The notes beneath the pieces are model-generated. The model searched no databases, had not been told where the DNA came from, and was given only the letters and a program-made list of their open reading frames with translations. Shown here piece by piece: positions 1 through 8,258 of a stretch of DNA of 64,000 nt (the stretch's first letter is position 1; every line of letters begins with the position of its first letter). The position numbers and the translations under genes are program-made. Origin of the DNA: an uncultured Prevotellaceae bacterium (GTDB lineage: Bacteria; Bacteroidota; Bacteroidia; Bacteroidales; Bacteroidaceae); contig ONLY01000001.1 of the NCBI GenBank assembly GCA_900318775.1, forward strand, positions 124,001 through 188,000. Direction: 5' to 3'.

Positions 1-847
1 CGTCCTCCACAACGAGGATAGACTCATGCTCTGCGGCAAAAGCCTTAATGGCTTTGGGCGAGAGAGGATATTGAGAAATTTTCAGGATGTCAGCATTGTC
101 GCCAACATTCTCCTTCACATAGTTGTAACCAATACCGCAGGCGATGATGCCGACTTTCTGGCCAGCAGTTTCCTTCTTGTTGTATGCAGAAGTTTCGCTG
201 GCTTTCTCGAACTCGGCTTGCTTGCCCAACAAATCGACGTACTTCTTACGTGCGATGCCTGGCAGCAACACCCACTGGTCTGTGCTTGGATTGAGGGCGT
301 TCTCATTGTTCAGTTCGCCTACTTCAACGGCGGCGCGGCTATGAGCCAGACGAGTTACAATGCGCAGCAATACGGGCACCTTCATGCTCTCAGAGAGTTC
401 GAAGGCGCTGCTGACCATATCGTAGGCTTCCTGCTGATTTGATGGCTCAAATACGGGAATCAATGCAAACTTGCCATAGAAGCGAGAGTCTTGCTCATTC
501 TGTGAAGAGTGCATGGATGGGTCGTCAGCAGCCAAGACAATAAGACCACCGTTCACACCAGTGATGGCGCTGTTGACGAAGGCATCAGCACATACGTTCA
601 TGCCCACATGCTTCATGCATACCAAGGCGCGCTTGCCTGCATAAGACATACCAAGAGCGGCCTCCATCGCAGTCTTCTCGTTCGTGCACCAACGGCTGTG
701 GATGCCGCGTTCGCGTGCCACCTTGTTGGTCTGGATGAACTCTGTAATTTCGGTTGACGGAGTTCCAGGGTAGGCGTACACGCCGGAAAGACCCGCGTTG
801 ATGGCCCCCAAAGCAATAGCTTCGTCACCAAGAAGTAGTTGTTTCAT
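1..847 (-). CDS. iorA: Indolepyruvate ferredoxin oxidoreductase, alpha subunit (N-terminal part; runs off the window)
   Basis: The reverse strand from the ATG at 847 is open to the window edge and gives 282 residues starting MKQLLLGDEAIALGAINAG. The family oxidatively decarboxylates aryl-pyruvates to aryl-acetyl-CoA using ferredoxin, in the cytoplasm, during aromatic amino acid degradation. The segment AYPGTPSTEITEF followed by NEKTAMEAALGMSYAGKRA is the pyrimidine-binding part of the thiamine-diphosphate fold, and an ADDPSMHSSQNEQDSR stretch follows around residue 107-122, all typical of IorA. A full subunit is roughly 530 residues, so about half is here; the ferredoxin-like C-terminus and the expected iorB lie outside. 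The start has AAGGA just upstream and a good promoter at 909-939. Confidence 0.9.
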   Translation of the reverse strand, partial: MKQLLLGDEAIALGAINAGLSGVYAYPGTPSTEITEFIQTNKVARERGIHSRWCTNEKTAMEAALGMSYAGKRALVCMKHVGMNVCADAFVNSAITGVNGGLIVLAADDPSMHSSQNEQDSRFYGKFALIPVFEPSNQQEAYDMVSSAFELSESMKVPVLLRIVTRLAHSRAAVEVGELNNENALNPSTDQWVLLPGIARKKYVDLLGKQAEFEKASETSAYNKKETAGQKVGIIACGIGYNYVKENVGDNADILKISQYPLSPKAIKAFAAEHESILVVED

Positions 848-908
848 ATCCTTGTTTGGTTATAGTATAGAACAATGCCCAGTGTTGACACTGGGGCCAA
901 AAAACATG

Positions 909-939
909 CAAAGATAGGAAGAAAGGTGCAGAAGAGCAA
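909..939 (-). promoter_or_regulatory. Bacteroidota-type promoter for iorA
   Basis: On the minus strand TTG (937-939), 20 bases, then TATCTTTG (909-916) match the -33/-7 elements of Bacteroidota primary sigma promoters. Transcription would start near 904, giving a leader of about 55 bases before the iorA ATG at 847. Confidence 0.6.
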
Positions 940-962
940 GAAAATAGTTTGCTTTTCTTGCT
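935..962. repeat. 10-bp perfect inverted repeat downstream of the TonB receptor
   Basis: AGCAAGAAAA (935-944) and TTTTCTTGCT (953-962) are exact reverse complements separated by 8 bases. It lies between the stop of the TonB receptor (986) and iorA, so it could act as a weak terminator for the receptor operon. It is A/T rich and overlaps the iorA -33 element, so a regulatory role is equally possible. Confidence 0.35.
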
Positions 963-985
963 TTTGTCAAGCGGCGGAGCAGATT

Positions 986-2947
986 TTAGAACAATTTGTT
1001 GATGTCGATGGACAACCCGAGCATCAGATTCGTGCCATCTGTTAATGGACTATTGAAATAATAGTATTTAGGTTTGTAGTTAAACAGGTTGTCAAGGGCA
1101 GCCGTCAGCTTGACTGCCTTGCCAAAGCGCTGGACTGCAGAGAGCTTCCAGAGTGTGTAGGCTGGGTAGTGGATGGTATTGGTGCCCTTGGCGATGTCGT
1201 AGTAATCGACAAACTCCACGTTCTTTACCCCAGAGAGGAAGCGCCCATTCAGGGAGACGAGCAGCCCGTAGTTTCGGGTGAACTGCTTGTCCCAGTCTAT
1301 GCGTGCTGTGATGGCATGCTTTCTGGCGGGGATATACTGATTGTTGATGGTGTTGCCCGCTTTGTCCTTGGGCATCCGCTCATTTGTGTAGGCATAGGAT
1401 AGTTTGGCGCTCAGACCATTGTCCCAGCGTGCTTGTGTTGTGGCTTCTCCGCCAAAGACGGAATAATTGTCGAGGTTGTCGTAGTCGAGATATAATTGTT
1501 TTTGCTGTATGTCTTCGGGCATGTAATGCGGAACGCCAGTAGCGAGTTTGTTCCGTACATTGTTGTAGTAGGCTGATACGGTGAAGTTGTAGTTTCCTGT
1601 AGTGTAGTCGGCCGAGGCGTTGAAATTATGGCTGAGTTCCGCTTTCAGGTCCTTGTTGCCTCTGATAATCCAGATGCCCACCATGTCGAAGTTGTAGTAC
1701 TTCTCTTTCAGAGCTGGTGCACGGAAGCCCATGCCATAGCCGAGACGCAGGTTCAGGTTGTCAATGGGCTGATAGCGTGCTGTCAGTTTAGGAGTGAAAT
1801 GAGAGTCCTTTTTGTCTGAGAAATAATCGTAGCGCACAGCGCCCACCACTTCCCATTGTGGGTTGATAAGCCAGTCGGACTGGATGTAAGCATCAAAGGT
1901 GTTTTGCTTCACTTCTTCCTGCCCCAAGTTCTTGTTCATTAGGTAGTCGTGCATGAAGTCTGCGCCAACGGTGAGGATGCTACCTGTTTTCCAGTCGTGG
2001 TAGTTGTAGATGCCCCTTACGGTATTCTGCACGTTGCTGTAGTCGCGCACATCCAGGTGGGGTATCTTGAGATAGTCCGATTTATCGTATTGGTCGAATG
2101 AGTAAGAGAGTTCGAGCTGGTTATTTTTGCTGATGTCCCACAGTCCTTTCAGCCCAGCGTTAAGGTCTCTGTACCGTTCTGGCGTATCGGCTGTTCGGAC
2201 CAGTTCCCGATAAAAGTATCCTGCTCGTCCAATGAGTTTCAACTTGTCGGTAGGGGTATAGACGAGCCTGTCCTTGACGCTCCAAGTACGGTCGCCATAC
2301 ACGGTGTTGACCACTTGCGCAGCTGGGTTGTCGGCATTGTGCACGTTGAAATTGTCCACAGAGTTGCCGTTCACGTTCAGCATATTCTTCAAGTGGCTCC
2401 CGTTCAATCCGAATGAACCTCCAAAGCGTCGCCCGTTGTGGCGTGACATCCGAGCGTTCAGGTTCAGTGTCCAAGGCTCGGTGCTCTCTTTCGTGATGAT
2501 GTTGATGACACCTCCTCCTGCATTGCTGCCATAGAGTGCGCTGGCGGCTCCCTTCACAATCTCGATGCGCTCCACGTTGGCCATATCCAGACGAGTAAAA
2601 TCCACGTCGTCCATTGTCTCGCCTGCCAATCGTTCGCCGTCCACAAGGAAGAGAATGCTCTGTCCGCCAAAGCCGCAGAAGTTCATGTGCTTCTTCTGGT
2701 TCATAGCTAGGGAAAACTCCACTCCGGGCATCTCCTGCTGCAGTAGGTCCTCCACGTTGGTGGCATCCGCCTTCTTGAGGTCGTCGGCGGAGATGATGCG
2801 TGTTTGTATGGGTGCATCCTTCCACAGCTTATAGGTGCGTGTGCCAGTTACCACCACGTCGTTTAGGTAGAAGACAGAGTCCATCTCCGCTGCATGGCTC
2901 AGCAGCGTGATTCCAAAGAGCAATATGTATAGTAGCGTGTGTCTCAA
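986..2947 (-). CDS. TonB-dependent outer-membrane receptor, probably heme (HmuR-like)
   Basis: A 653-residue outer-membrane receptor. An N-terminal signal peptide ends near HAAEM. The plug follows, with VVVTGTRTYKLWKDAPIQT near the start and VERIEIVKGAASALYGSNAGGGVINIITK at its end, then a long barrel rich in alternating aromatic strands, closing with LFNYKPKYYYFNSP and a final aromatic residue. The barrel carries FRAP followed by NKDL, which resemble the FRAP/NPDL boxes of heme receptors such as HmuR. It lies 29 bases downstream of an HmuY-type lipoprotein on the same strand, the pairing known from heme operons. Substrate is inferred from context; corrinoid receptors share much of this pattern, so B12 cannot be excluded. 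Confidence 0.75.
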   Translation of the reverse strand: MRHTLLYILLFGITLLSHAAEMDSVFYLNDVVVTGTRTYKLWKDAPIQTRIISADDLKKADATNVEDLLQQEMPGVEFSLAMNQKKHMNFCGFGGQSILFLVDGERLAGETMDDVDFTRLDMANVERIEIVKGAASALYGSNAGGGVINIITKESTEPWTLNLNARMSRHNGRRFGGSFGLNGSHLKNMLNVNGNSVDNFNVHNADNPAAQVVNTVYGDRTWSVKDRLVYTPTDKLKLIGRAGYFYRELVRTADTPERYRDLNAGLKGLWDISKNNQLELSYSFDQYDKSDYLKIPHLDVRDYSNVQNTVRGIYNYHDWKTGSILTVGADFMHDYLMNKNLGQEEVKQNTFDAYIQSDWLINPQWEVVGAVRYDYFSDKKDSHFTPKLTARYQPIDNLNLRLGYGMGFRAPALKEKYYNFDMVGIWIIRGNKDLKAELSHNFNASADYTTGNYNFTVSAYYNNVRNKLATGVPHYMPEDIQQKQLYLDYDNLDNYSVFGGEATTQARWDNGLSAKLSYAYTNERMPKDKAGNTINNQYIPARKHAITARIDWDKQFTRNYGLLVSLNGRFLSGVKNVEFVDYYDIAKGTNTIHYPAYTLWKLSAVQRFGKAVKLTAALDNLFNYKPKYYYFNSPLTDGTNLMLGLSIDINKLF

Positions 2948-2976
2948 AACGTCGATAGTTTTACGTCCGAGCGAGA

Positions 2977-3768
2977 TTAATACGGATATTTATAGTTAAT
3001 AGTCAAGTTGCACTTCACACCGGCAGGGCTCTGGTAGTTCTCCAGCTGCACGGCTGCATAGGTGCCATCGTTGAAGCGGACGATGAACACATGATTGTTG
3101 AGTTTGAAGTTGGGTGGTGGAGGAAACTCCACGCTGAGCCACCTTGACAGTACGGGGTTGATGGCAATGCCTTGATTGCCGATGAGTCCGTTGAGCATCT
3201 GCTTCTGTATAGTCCACACATCCAGCTCGTTCCATTCGTCTTCGGTGAATGTGGCGTCGGCAAAAGCCTCACTGCTCTCGGGCAGGCTTTTCATTGATGT
3301 GTAGGTGGTCTCATACACGGCTCCGCCATTGGTGCGCACATTGTTGCGATGTACGGCAATGTGCCATGTCTCTGGTTCGGGCTGTGCATCAGCGGGTTTG
3401 AAACTGTCAAACTCGTTGTTGGAGACACCTTTCCCGAACACGTCGTACCAATAAGTGTAGATGCCTGTTTGCTGCACGGGGTGTTCCTTCGTGCTCTTTG
3501 CCTCAGCGTCTCCCAAGGGGATTCCCATCTTCACAAAGGCACTTCCAGTGCCTCCTTCGGCAAAGTTTCTGTTGGCTGCATTGAAGTCGATGAAGAACCA
3601 GTCGGTCCAGCTGGATGCATCGATATACAGTTGCCCTTCCTTGACGTCTATGCCCTCTTTGGGCTTGTCATAGAGTTCGTCAAGCACTCCATGACAAGCC
3701 GAGAGGGAAAACAGGGCAGTTAGTGTCAATATAAGATAATATGTCGGATTACTCCTTTCCACCAGCAA
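2977..3768 (-). CDS. hmuY: HmuY-family heme-binding lipoprotein
   Basis: 263 residues. A hydrophobic signal leads to lipobox LSAC with Cys25, so it should be a surface or periplasmic lipoprotein. The HmuY fold is recognised from ASSWTDWFFIDF near residue 51, the tract YTYWYDVFGKGVSNNEF near 104, and especially WHIAVHRNNVRTNGG near 135-149, a family hallmark. HmuY proteins capture heme and pass it to the partner TonB receptor, here encoded immediately downstream. P. gingivalis HmuY uses two histidines; relatives in Prevotella and Bacteroides often use methionine, and the ligands here were not assigned. The chosen ATG overlaps the end of the upstream calycin-like gene by 20 bases, which fits translational coupling. 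A slightly downstream GTG start is possible. Confidence 0.8.
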   Translation of the reverse strand: MLVERSNPTYYLILTLTALFSLSACHGVLDELYDKPKEGIDVKEGQLYIDASSWTDWFFIDFNAANRNFAEGGTGSAFVKMGIPLGDAEAKSTKEHPVQQTGIYTYWYDVFGKGVSNNEFDSFKPADAQPEPETWHIAVHRNNVRTNGGAVYETTYTSMKSLPESSEAFADATFTEDEWNELDVWTIQKQMLNGLIGNQGIAINPVLSRWLSVEFPPPPNFKLNNHVFIVRFNDGTYAAVQLENYQSPAGVKCNLTINYKYPY

Positions 3769-4621
3769 TTTCTTCTGTGAATGTTGCTTTGATTGGGAAT
3801 GGCATACGACCTGGCTGGAACGAGTTGTTCACCTTGATGCCAGCTTCTGTCTGCTCAATCAGAACATAGCTGTCTTGGGCGAAGGCATAATCATCTTCAA
3901 ATGATCTGCTTCCGACCACTTTGACGTGGATGTTAAGTCCGTCTTCGCCATAGACGCGATAGAATGCCTTTTTCTTTGAGTCGTAAGCAATGTTCTTGAT
4001 GACAGATTTTCCAACAGTAATATCACCGATAGGTGTACCCTCAATAGAATACTCAGGAATTGTCAGGTTGAGAGTTCCGTCAGGGTTTGCGCTGATGGAA
4101 TAAGTGGCGTTGATGTCGTAAGGGCCGTAGCTGTCGCCTACCATCACGGAATTGATTCCGTTGTGCTTGCCTTCCAGCTGGCATGCCACGGGAGCTGTGC
4201 CTGCATAGAATGTGATGGTGGTGCCACCCATTACTGAGGGCATGCTGATGATAGGCATCATCATGGTTCCACTGAGTTCAGCCTCATAGCTGCCGTCCTT
4301 GCCGCGATAGTTCATGCTCAAGGTTCCTGTGCCCTCCAGTTGTGGACGGAGTGTCACGTTCTCGAAAGTCACGTCGCCCCACTGTGGGTCGTGGAACTCC
4401 ACGTTGTACTGGTTTTCTTCTGCTGGATAGATTTTCAGCGTGGCATTATTGCCATAGTACATGTCCTGGAAATAGTTGGAAGACACGAAGATGTAACCTT
4501 TTTGATTGAGGTTAACAGGCTTGGGACCGTTGTTACCGTCGCCGTCGTTGTCATCGTCGTTGCAGGCTGTCATGCTGACCAGCGCAACAAGCATCAGTGC
4601 TAAGAATTTAATAGCTTTCAT
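3749..4621 (-). CDS. Calycin-like domain lipoprotein
   Basis: 290 residues with signal peptide and lipobox SMTAC (Cys20) followed by an acidic Asn/Asp stretch typical of surface-directed lipoproteins in Bacteroidota. The rest is predicted beta-rich. Two similar halves are apparent: roughly residues 55-150 (QWGDVTFENVTLRP...ITFYAG) and 155-280 (YDINATYSISANPDGTLNLTIP...). This resembles the calycin-like family often encoded with HmuY. Family knowledge suggests a lipocalin-type ligand-binding barrel, and context suggests heme or another hydrophobic tetrapyrrole. It overlaps hmuY by 20 bases and follows the DUF4491 gene by 16 bases, so all four genes probably form one operon. No function is demonstrated for the family as far as I know. 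Confidence 0.65.
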   Translation of the reverse strand: MKAIKFLALMLVALVSMTACNDDDNDGDGNNGPKPVNLNQKGYIFVSSNYFQDMYYGNNATLKIYPAEENQYNVEFHDPQWGDVTFENVTLRPQLEGTGTLSMNYRGKDGSYEAELSGTMMMPIISMPSVMGGTTITFYAGTAPVACQLEGKHNGINSVMVGDSYGPYDINATYSISANPDGTLNLTIPEYSIEGTPIGDITVGKSVIKNIAYDSKKKAFYRVYGEDGLNIHVKVVGSRSFEDDYAFAQDSYVLIEQTEAGIKVNNSFQPGRMPFPIKATFTEEIAGGKE

Positions 4622-4637
4622 ACGTTTTAGGAAATAG

Positions 4638-4949
4638 TTATTTATGTGGTTTTAATTGATATTCATCTTTGCGCTTGGGGTTCATCGGGAACCATCCACG
4701 TTCCACACGCTTCTTCTGCTCAAACAGCTCGAGGATGCTCCACAGGCATGAACAACCCACCACGCCGAGAATAGGGCTGAGCACATCGTTCTGCACAAAG
4801 AGCGACGCCACGATGAATGCAATGCCAGCCACAAGGAAGACCCACCAACAGCGAGTGCCCAGATGGTACTCTGACTTGATGACGATGGGGTGAAACACGC
4901 CTATCACCAAAAAGGTGGCTACAGCGATGATGAGACCTAAGAAATTCAT
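4638..4949 (-). CDS. DUF4491 small membrane protein
   Basis: 103 residues with three hydrophobic segments, at about 3-20, 33-50 and 56-75, followed by a basic, cytoplasmic-looking tail (EQKKRVERGWFPMNPKRK). The opening MNFLGLIIAVATFLVIGVFHP and the central YHLGTRCWW...GIAF match the DUF4491 family of small inner-membrane proteins of Bacteroidales and Clostridia. Function is unknown. It appears to be the first gene of the heme-uptake operon, with its own promoter at 4993-5000. Confidence 0.75.
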   Translation of the reverse strand: MNFLGLIIAVATFLVIGVFHPIVIKSEYHLGTRCWWVFLVAGIAFIVASLFVQNDVLSPILGVVGCSCLWSILELFEQKKRVERGWFPMNPKRKDEYQLKPHK

Positions 4950-4992
4950 ACCTAAAAGCTTTCTTTTTACGAGGTGAGTTTGAAAAACGCTG

Positions 4993-5000
4993 CAAAGTTA
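4993..5000 (-). promoter_or_regulatory. -7 promoter element for the DUF4491/HmuY operon
   Basis: Minus-strand TAACTTTG matches TAnnTTTG and lies 43 bases upstream of the DUF4491 ATG. No clear TTG at the expected -33 distance was found, so this is a partial match. The only other thing seen between 5000 and 5287 is the palindromic repeat at 5108-5208. Confidence 0.45.
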
Positions 5001-5107
5001 CGGACTTTGCCTATACCTCGCAATCCTAATTTGTGAGGATTTGTGCTCTCTGAGTGAGTGTGAGACGGTTCGATGCCCCTGTCTGAGGGGCGATGACTAA
5101 GATGCTC

Positions 5108-5208
5108 CTTCCTGCGCTATGAAAACGGTCTGAGTCACACCGGGGGTATCGGTGTGACTCAGACCGAGGGTGGCGGTGTGACTCACACCGATTTTGAGGC
5201 ACAGGAAG
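5108..5208. repeat. Palindromic intergenic repeat, copy A (three 17-bp units)
   Basis: Three 17-bp units lie at 5126-5142 (CGGTCTGAGTCACACCG), 5150-5166 (CGGTGTGACTCAGACCG, the reverse complement of the first) and 5174-5190 (CGGTGTGACTCACACCG, nearly self-palindromic). They are separated by 7-base spacers. Outer arms of about 18 bases, starting CTTCCTG at 5108 and ending CAGGAAG at 5208, are imperfect inverted repeats of each other. The inner flanks are GAAAA on the left and ATTTTG on the right, so RNA from either strand could fold into a hairpin followed by U-rich bases. It lies downstream of mutY and upstream of the DUF4491 promoter. The same element recurs at 17690, 45133 and 57968. Confidence 0.85.
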
Positions 5209-5286
5209 GGACTGTTGACGGCAAGTGTCGTTCCCGCTTTTGATGCTCCGCCGTCACGTGGTTCTCACCCGTTGCGGTGTGTGCCT

Positions 5287-6312
5287 TCAAAGGGACTCGA
5301 AGAGAATCTGGATGAGGCGTGGGAACGCATAGCGGTCGAGGTCAGACTCGTCCACCCAAATGTATTCATCGGGAAGAGTGGGCGGCTCTTGTACCTCAAG
5401 CAAGTAGAAGTCGGCAAGGAGAATGCGGTGGGTGAGGACGTGCTTCACATCTTTGCGAAGCAGAACCGCTCCCTTGAAGTCTCCAGAGGGAACATGGGTA
5501 TTGTTCGGGTGGTTGGCCTTTCCTTCCGACATGGGTGAAGGTGGAGCGAAGGGCTCCCACAGCCCTTGCCAGATGCCGCCTGCTGGACGCTTGCGGATGG
5601 CTGTCTTGCCATTACATCTTATATATATATAGGTGAGGCGGACGGTCTGAATCTTGAGTTTGCGTTCTTTCACGGGCAGTTCGCTGATGCGTCCGGTGCG
5701 CAGGGCCTCGCAGGTCTCTTGCAGGGGACAGGTGTCACACTTGGGCGAGACGGGAGTGCATTGAATGGCTCCGAAGTCCATCATCGCCTGGTTGAACTCG
5801 GCTGGTTGGTCGGAGGGGAGCAGGGATTGTGCCAGTTCTGTGAAAAGCTTCTTCCCTTGGGTGGTGTTGATGGGAGTATCGATGCCATAGTGGCGGGCTA
5901 GCACCCGATAAACATTGCCGTCCACTACTGCGGCAGGCAAGCCGAAGGCAATAGAACCAATGGCGGCTGCTGTGTAGTCGCCCACACCCTTCAGCTTCTT
6001 GATGCCGTCGACGGTGTCGGGAAACTTTCCGTTAGCCACAATCTGCTGTGCTGCCGTGTGCAGGTTGCGTGCACGACTGTAATAGCCTAATCCTTGCCAC
6101 ATGTGCAGCACTTCATCTTCTGTGGCAGCCGCCAAGTCCTCCACTTGTGGCCACCGTTGCATGAAGCGCAACCAATAGTCCATGCCCTGCTGAATGCGTG
6201 TCTGCTGGAGAATAATCTCGCTTAGCCAGATGGCATAGGGGTCGTGAGTGTGCCGCCATGGGAGGTCACGCCCATTGAGGGCAAACCAGTCGAGAAGTGT
6301 GGTTGTGAACAT
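5287..6312 (-). CDS. mutY: A/G-specific adenine DNA glycosylase MutY
   Basis: 341 residues. MutY removes adenine mispaired with 8-oxoguanine in the cytoplasmic base-excision repair pathway. Visible features are the catalytic Glu32 in SEIILQQTRI, the helix-hairpin-helix KLKGVGDYTAAAIGS around 106-120, catalytic Asp131 in VVDGNVYRVLAR, and the iron-sulfur cluster ligands Cys185, Cys192, Cys195 and Cys201 with C-x6-C-x2-C-x5-C spacing. The C-terminal NUDIX-like 8-oxoG recognition domain follows, with GGIWQGLWEFP-like GGIWQGLWEPF around 265-275. Length is normal. A TACTTTTG promoter element lies 22 bases upstream, back to back with the promoter of the divergent regulator gene. Confidence 0.95.
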   Translation of the reverse strand: MFTTTLLDWFALNGRDLPWRHTHDPYAIWLSEIILQQTRIQQGMDYWLRFMQRWPQVEDLAAATEDEVLHMWQGLGYYSRARNLHTAAQQIVANGKFPDTVDGIKKLKGVGDYTAAAIGSIAFGLPAAVVDGNVYRVLARHYGIDTPINTTQGKKLFTELAQSLLPSDQPAEFNQAMMDFGAIQCTPVSPKCDTCPLQETCEALRTGRISELPVKERKLKIQTVRLTYIYIRCNGKTAIRKRPAGGIWQGLWEPFAPPSPMSEGKANHPNNTHVPSGDFKGAVLLRKDVKHVLTHRILLADFYLLEVQEPPTLPDEYIWVDESDLDRYAFPRLIQILFESL

Positions 6313-6334
6313 GTCTAAATGCTGAATTTTGTTG

Positions 6335-6342
6335 CAAAAGTA
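6335..6342 (-). promoter_or_regulatory. -7 promoter element for mutY
   Basis: Minus-strand TACTTTTG matches TAnnTTTG, 22 bases before the mutY ATG. No convincing -33 element was seen. Confidence 0.4.
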
Positions 6343-6364
6343 GTGAAATCTCTCAACTTTTCCT

Positions 6365-6372
6365 TACCTTTG
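6365..6372 (+). promoter_or_regulatory. -7 promoter element for the LuxR-type regulator
   Basis: TACCTTTG lies 20 bases before the ATG at 6393, divergent from the mutY element only about 22 bases away. It probably drives the regulator and the two transporter genes that follow. Confidence 0.5.
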
Positions 6373-6392
6373 TCACACAGATAGTTATAAGT

Positions 6393-7031
6393 ATGCCACA
6401 TTTTGAGATTGCCATCGTCGATTCGAACATTTTAGCCGCCATGGGATTGCAGCAGATACTGGCTGACATGCTTCCGGGGGTTGAAGTGCGGGTGTTCAAC
6501 TCTTTCGATGAGTTGCAGGCTGTTGACCAAGGACAGTTTGTGCACTACTTTGTGGCATCACGCATCTACTTCGAACACGCTTCTTTCTTCCGTGAGGGAA
6601 AGCATCGGGTTATTGTGCTGGTGAATGGCGATTTGCAGGTGGCAGGCGTGCCGACGCTGAATGTGTGCCAAAACGAGGCCGCGCTGGTGAAGGAACTGCT
6701 GGCTGTGCATCGGCAGGGACATCCACATGGAACCCCCATGCCTCCACACGGACATGGCGTCCATGGTGCAGGACACCCTTCTTCTCTTGAGGCGCATCGT
6801 CCGGGTCCTCCAGCATCAGGTGCAAGCGGGCTTTCTTCTCGCGAGGTGGAAGTGGCAATTCTGCTGGCAAAGGGACTTATCAACAAGGAAATAGCAGACC
6901 GACTGCATATCAGCATCACTACCGTTATCACGCACCGCAAGAACATCATGGAGAAACTCCGTGCACGTTCCTTGGCTGACATTATCATCTATGTGGTGAT
7001 GAACGGCTTGGTGGATGTGGGAGAATTGTAG
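6393..7031 (+). CDS. LuxR-type regulator with degenerate receiver and histidine-rich linker
   Basis: 212 residues. Residues 1-100 look like a receiver fold: FEIAIVDSNILAAMGLQQIL resembles the beta1-alpha1 of response regulators, with Asp10. The phosphoacceptor position near 53-56 (HYFVASR) has no Asp, so phosphorylation is unlikely. Residues 106-135 form a linker with eight histidines (H106, H110, H112, H119, H121, H124, H128, H135) among Gly and Pro. Residues 147-212 are a GerE/LuxR helix-turn-helix (LSSREVEVAILLAKGLINKEIADRLHIS...VITHRKNIMEKL). It sits 36 bases before a metal/tetrapyrrole-type ABC binding protein. I infer a cytoplasmic regulator of that transporter, possibly sensing a metal or heme through the linker. 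Confidence 0.75.
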   Translation: MPHFEIAIVDSNILAAMGLQQILADMLPGVEVRVFNSFDELQAVDQGQFVHYFVASRIYFEHASFFREGKHRVIVLVNGDLQVAGVPTLNVCQNEAALVKELLAVHRQGHPHGTPMPPHGHGVHGAGHPSSLEAHRPGPPASGASGLSSREVEVAILLAKGLINKEIADRLHISITTVITHRKNIMEKLRARSLADIIIYVVMNGLVDVGEL

Positions 7032-7067
7032 ATGAATACAATCGCTAACTTATAAATCAAAATAAAC

Positions 7068-8219
7068 ATGCGGATAGTAGGTAAAATGTTGGCACTTGCT
7101 GGCGTGTTGCTGATGGTGGCATGCGGACAAGGCAACAATCAGAAGGACACGACGAATGCGGCCGACTCTGTGGCTGTGATGCCGTTGGAGTATGCCAAAG
7201 GGTTCCATGTAAAGACGTTAGAGAATGGGGTGAGGCTGGTTGATGTAGCCGACCCGCAGAAAGATGAGGACAAGATGCCAGTAAGTTATCATTTTGTGTT
7301 GGTCCCTGCTCAAGCACAAGGTGACTGTCAAGTGCCGGAGGGTTACACGAAGGTGAAAGTGCCCGTAGAACGTACTTTGGTGATGACCATGTTGCAGCTT
7401 TCCAACTTCACAGCGCTGGATGCATTGGATGTAGTGAAGGGTATTACAGGCACGAAAAACCTCTTCAACAAGGATATCCGTCAGCGTGTGAAGGATGGGC
7501 GTATGGTGAAGATAGGCATGGAGGGCAACTTCGATACGGAACTGATTCTGGCTGCCAATCCTGAAGTGATTTTCATCTCACCCTTTAAACGTGGTGGCTA
7601 TGATGCCATCAAGGAGACGGGGGTGACGCTGGTGCCGCATTTGGGATACAAGGAGTCGCATCCGCTGGGACAGGCCGAGTGGGTGAAGTACGTGGGACTC
7701 TTTCTCGGAAAAGAGAAGGAAGCAGATGAGCTGTTTAAGGGTATCAAGAAGCGTTATCTCGCTTTAGCAGAGAAAGTTTCGGCGACCAAGGAACGCCCTA
7801 CGGTGTTTAGCGGTGAGATGCATGGTGGAAACTGGTTTGCGGTGGGAGGCAAGAACCACTTGGCCCAACTCTTCCGAGATGCTGGCGCTGAATATATCTT
7901 GAAAGATGACAATACGGGCGGAGTGCCCATTGAATACGAGCAGATGTATGCTACGGCAGCCAATGCCGACTACTGGCGCATCCTCAACAGCTATCCAGGA
8001 GACTTTTCATACGAGGCGCTGAAAGCCTCTGAACCGCGCAACGAACTCTTTAAGGCGTTCAAGGAGAAGCATGTCATCTACTGTAACATGAAGCAGACAC
8101 CGTATTACGAGACCTCGCCAGTGGAACCGGATGTGTTGTTGGCAGACCTGGTGGCCATCTTCCATCCAGACGTGATGCCTGATAACTATGCACCCCGGTA
8201 TTATCAATTGCTGAAATAG
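7068..8219 (+). CDS. ABC transporter substrate-binding lipoprotein (siderophore/heme/cobalamin type)
   Basis: 383 residues with lipobox LLMVAC (Cys19). Two lobes of a class III periplasmic-binding fold can be seen: VPVERTLVMTMLQLSNFTALDALDVVKGITG around 99-130, a helix-rich linker, then the second lobe with RPTVFSGEMHGGNWFAVGGKNHLAQLFRDAGAEYIL around 244-280. Such proteins deliver iron-siderophores, heme or cobalamin to a FecCD/BtuC-type permease, which is the next gene (40 bases away). The substrate cannot be set from sequence alone. It sits between a heme operon and the corrin operon, and no cobalamin riboswitch was seen upstream. The partner ATPase is not adjacent. Confidence 0.8.
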   Translation: MRIVGKMLALAGVLLMVACGQGNNQKDTTNAADSVAVMPLEYAKGFHVKTLENGVRLVDVADPQKDEDKMPVSYHFVLVPAQAQGDCQVPEGYTKVKVPVERTLVMTMLQLSNFTALDALDVVKGITGTKNLFNKDIRQRVKDGRMVKIGMEGNFDTELILAANPEVIFISPFKRGGYDAIKETGVTLVPHLGYKESHPLGQAEWVKYVGLFLGKEKEADELFKGIKKRYLALAEKVSATKERPTVFSGEMHGGNWFAVGGKNHLAQLFRDAGAEYILKDDNTGGVPIEYEQMYATAANADYWRILNSYPGDFSYEALKASEPRNELFKAFKEKHVIYCNMKQTPYYETSPVEPDVLLADLVAIFHPDVMPDNYAPRYYQLLK

Positions 8220-8258
8220 GACCACGAAATGGAGTAATCCCTTATTCAATGCATATCC

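Noticed and set aside
613..831. Small frames inside iorA on both strands
   Set aside because: The reverse-strand frame starting at 847 gives a clear IorA protein that accounts for the whole region.
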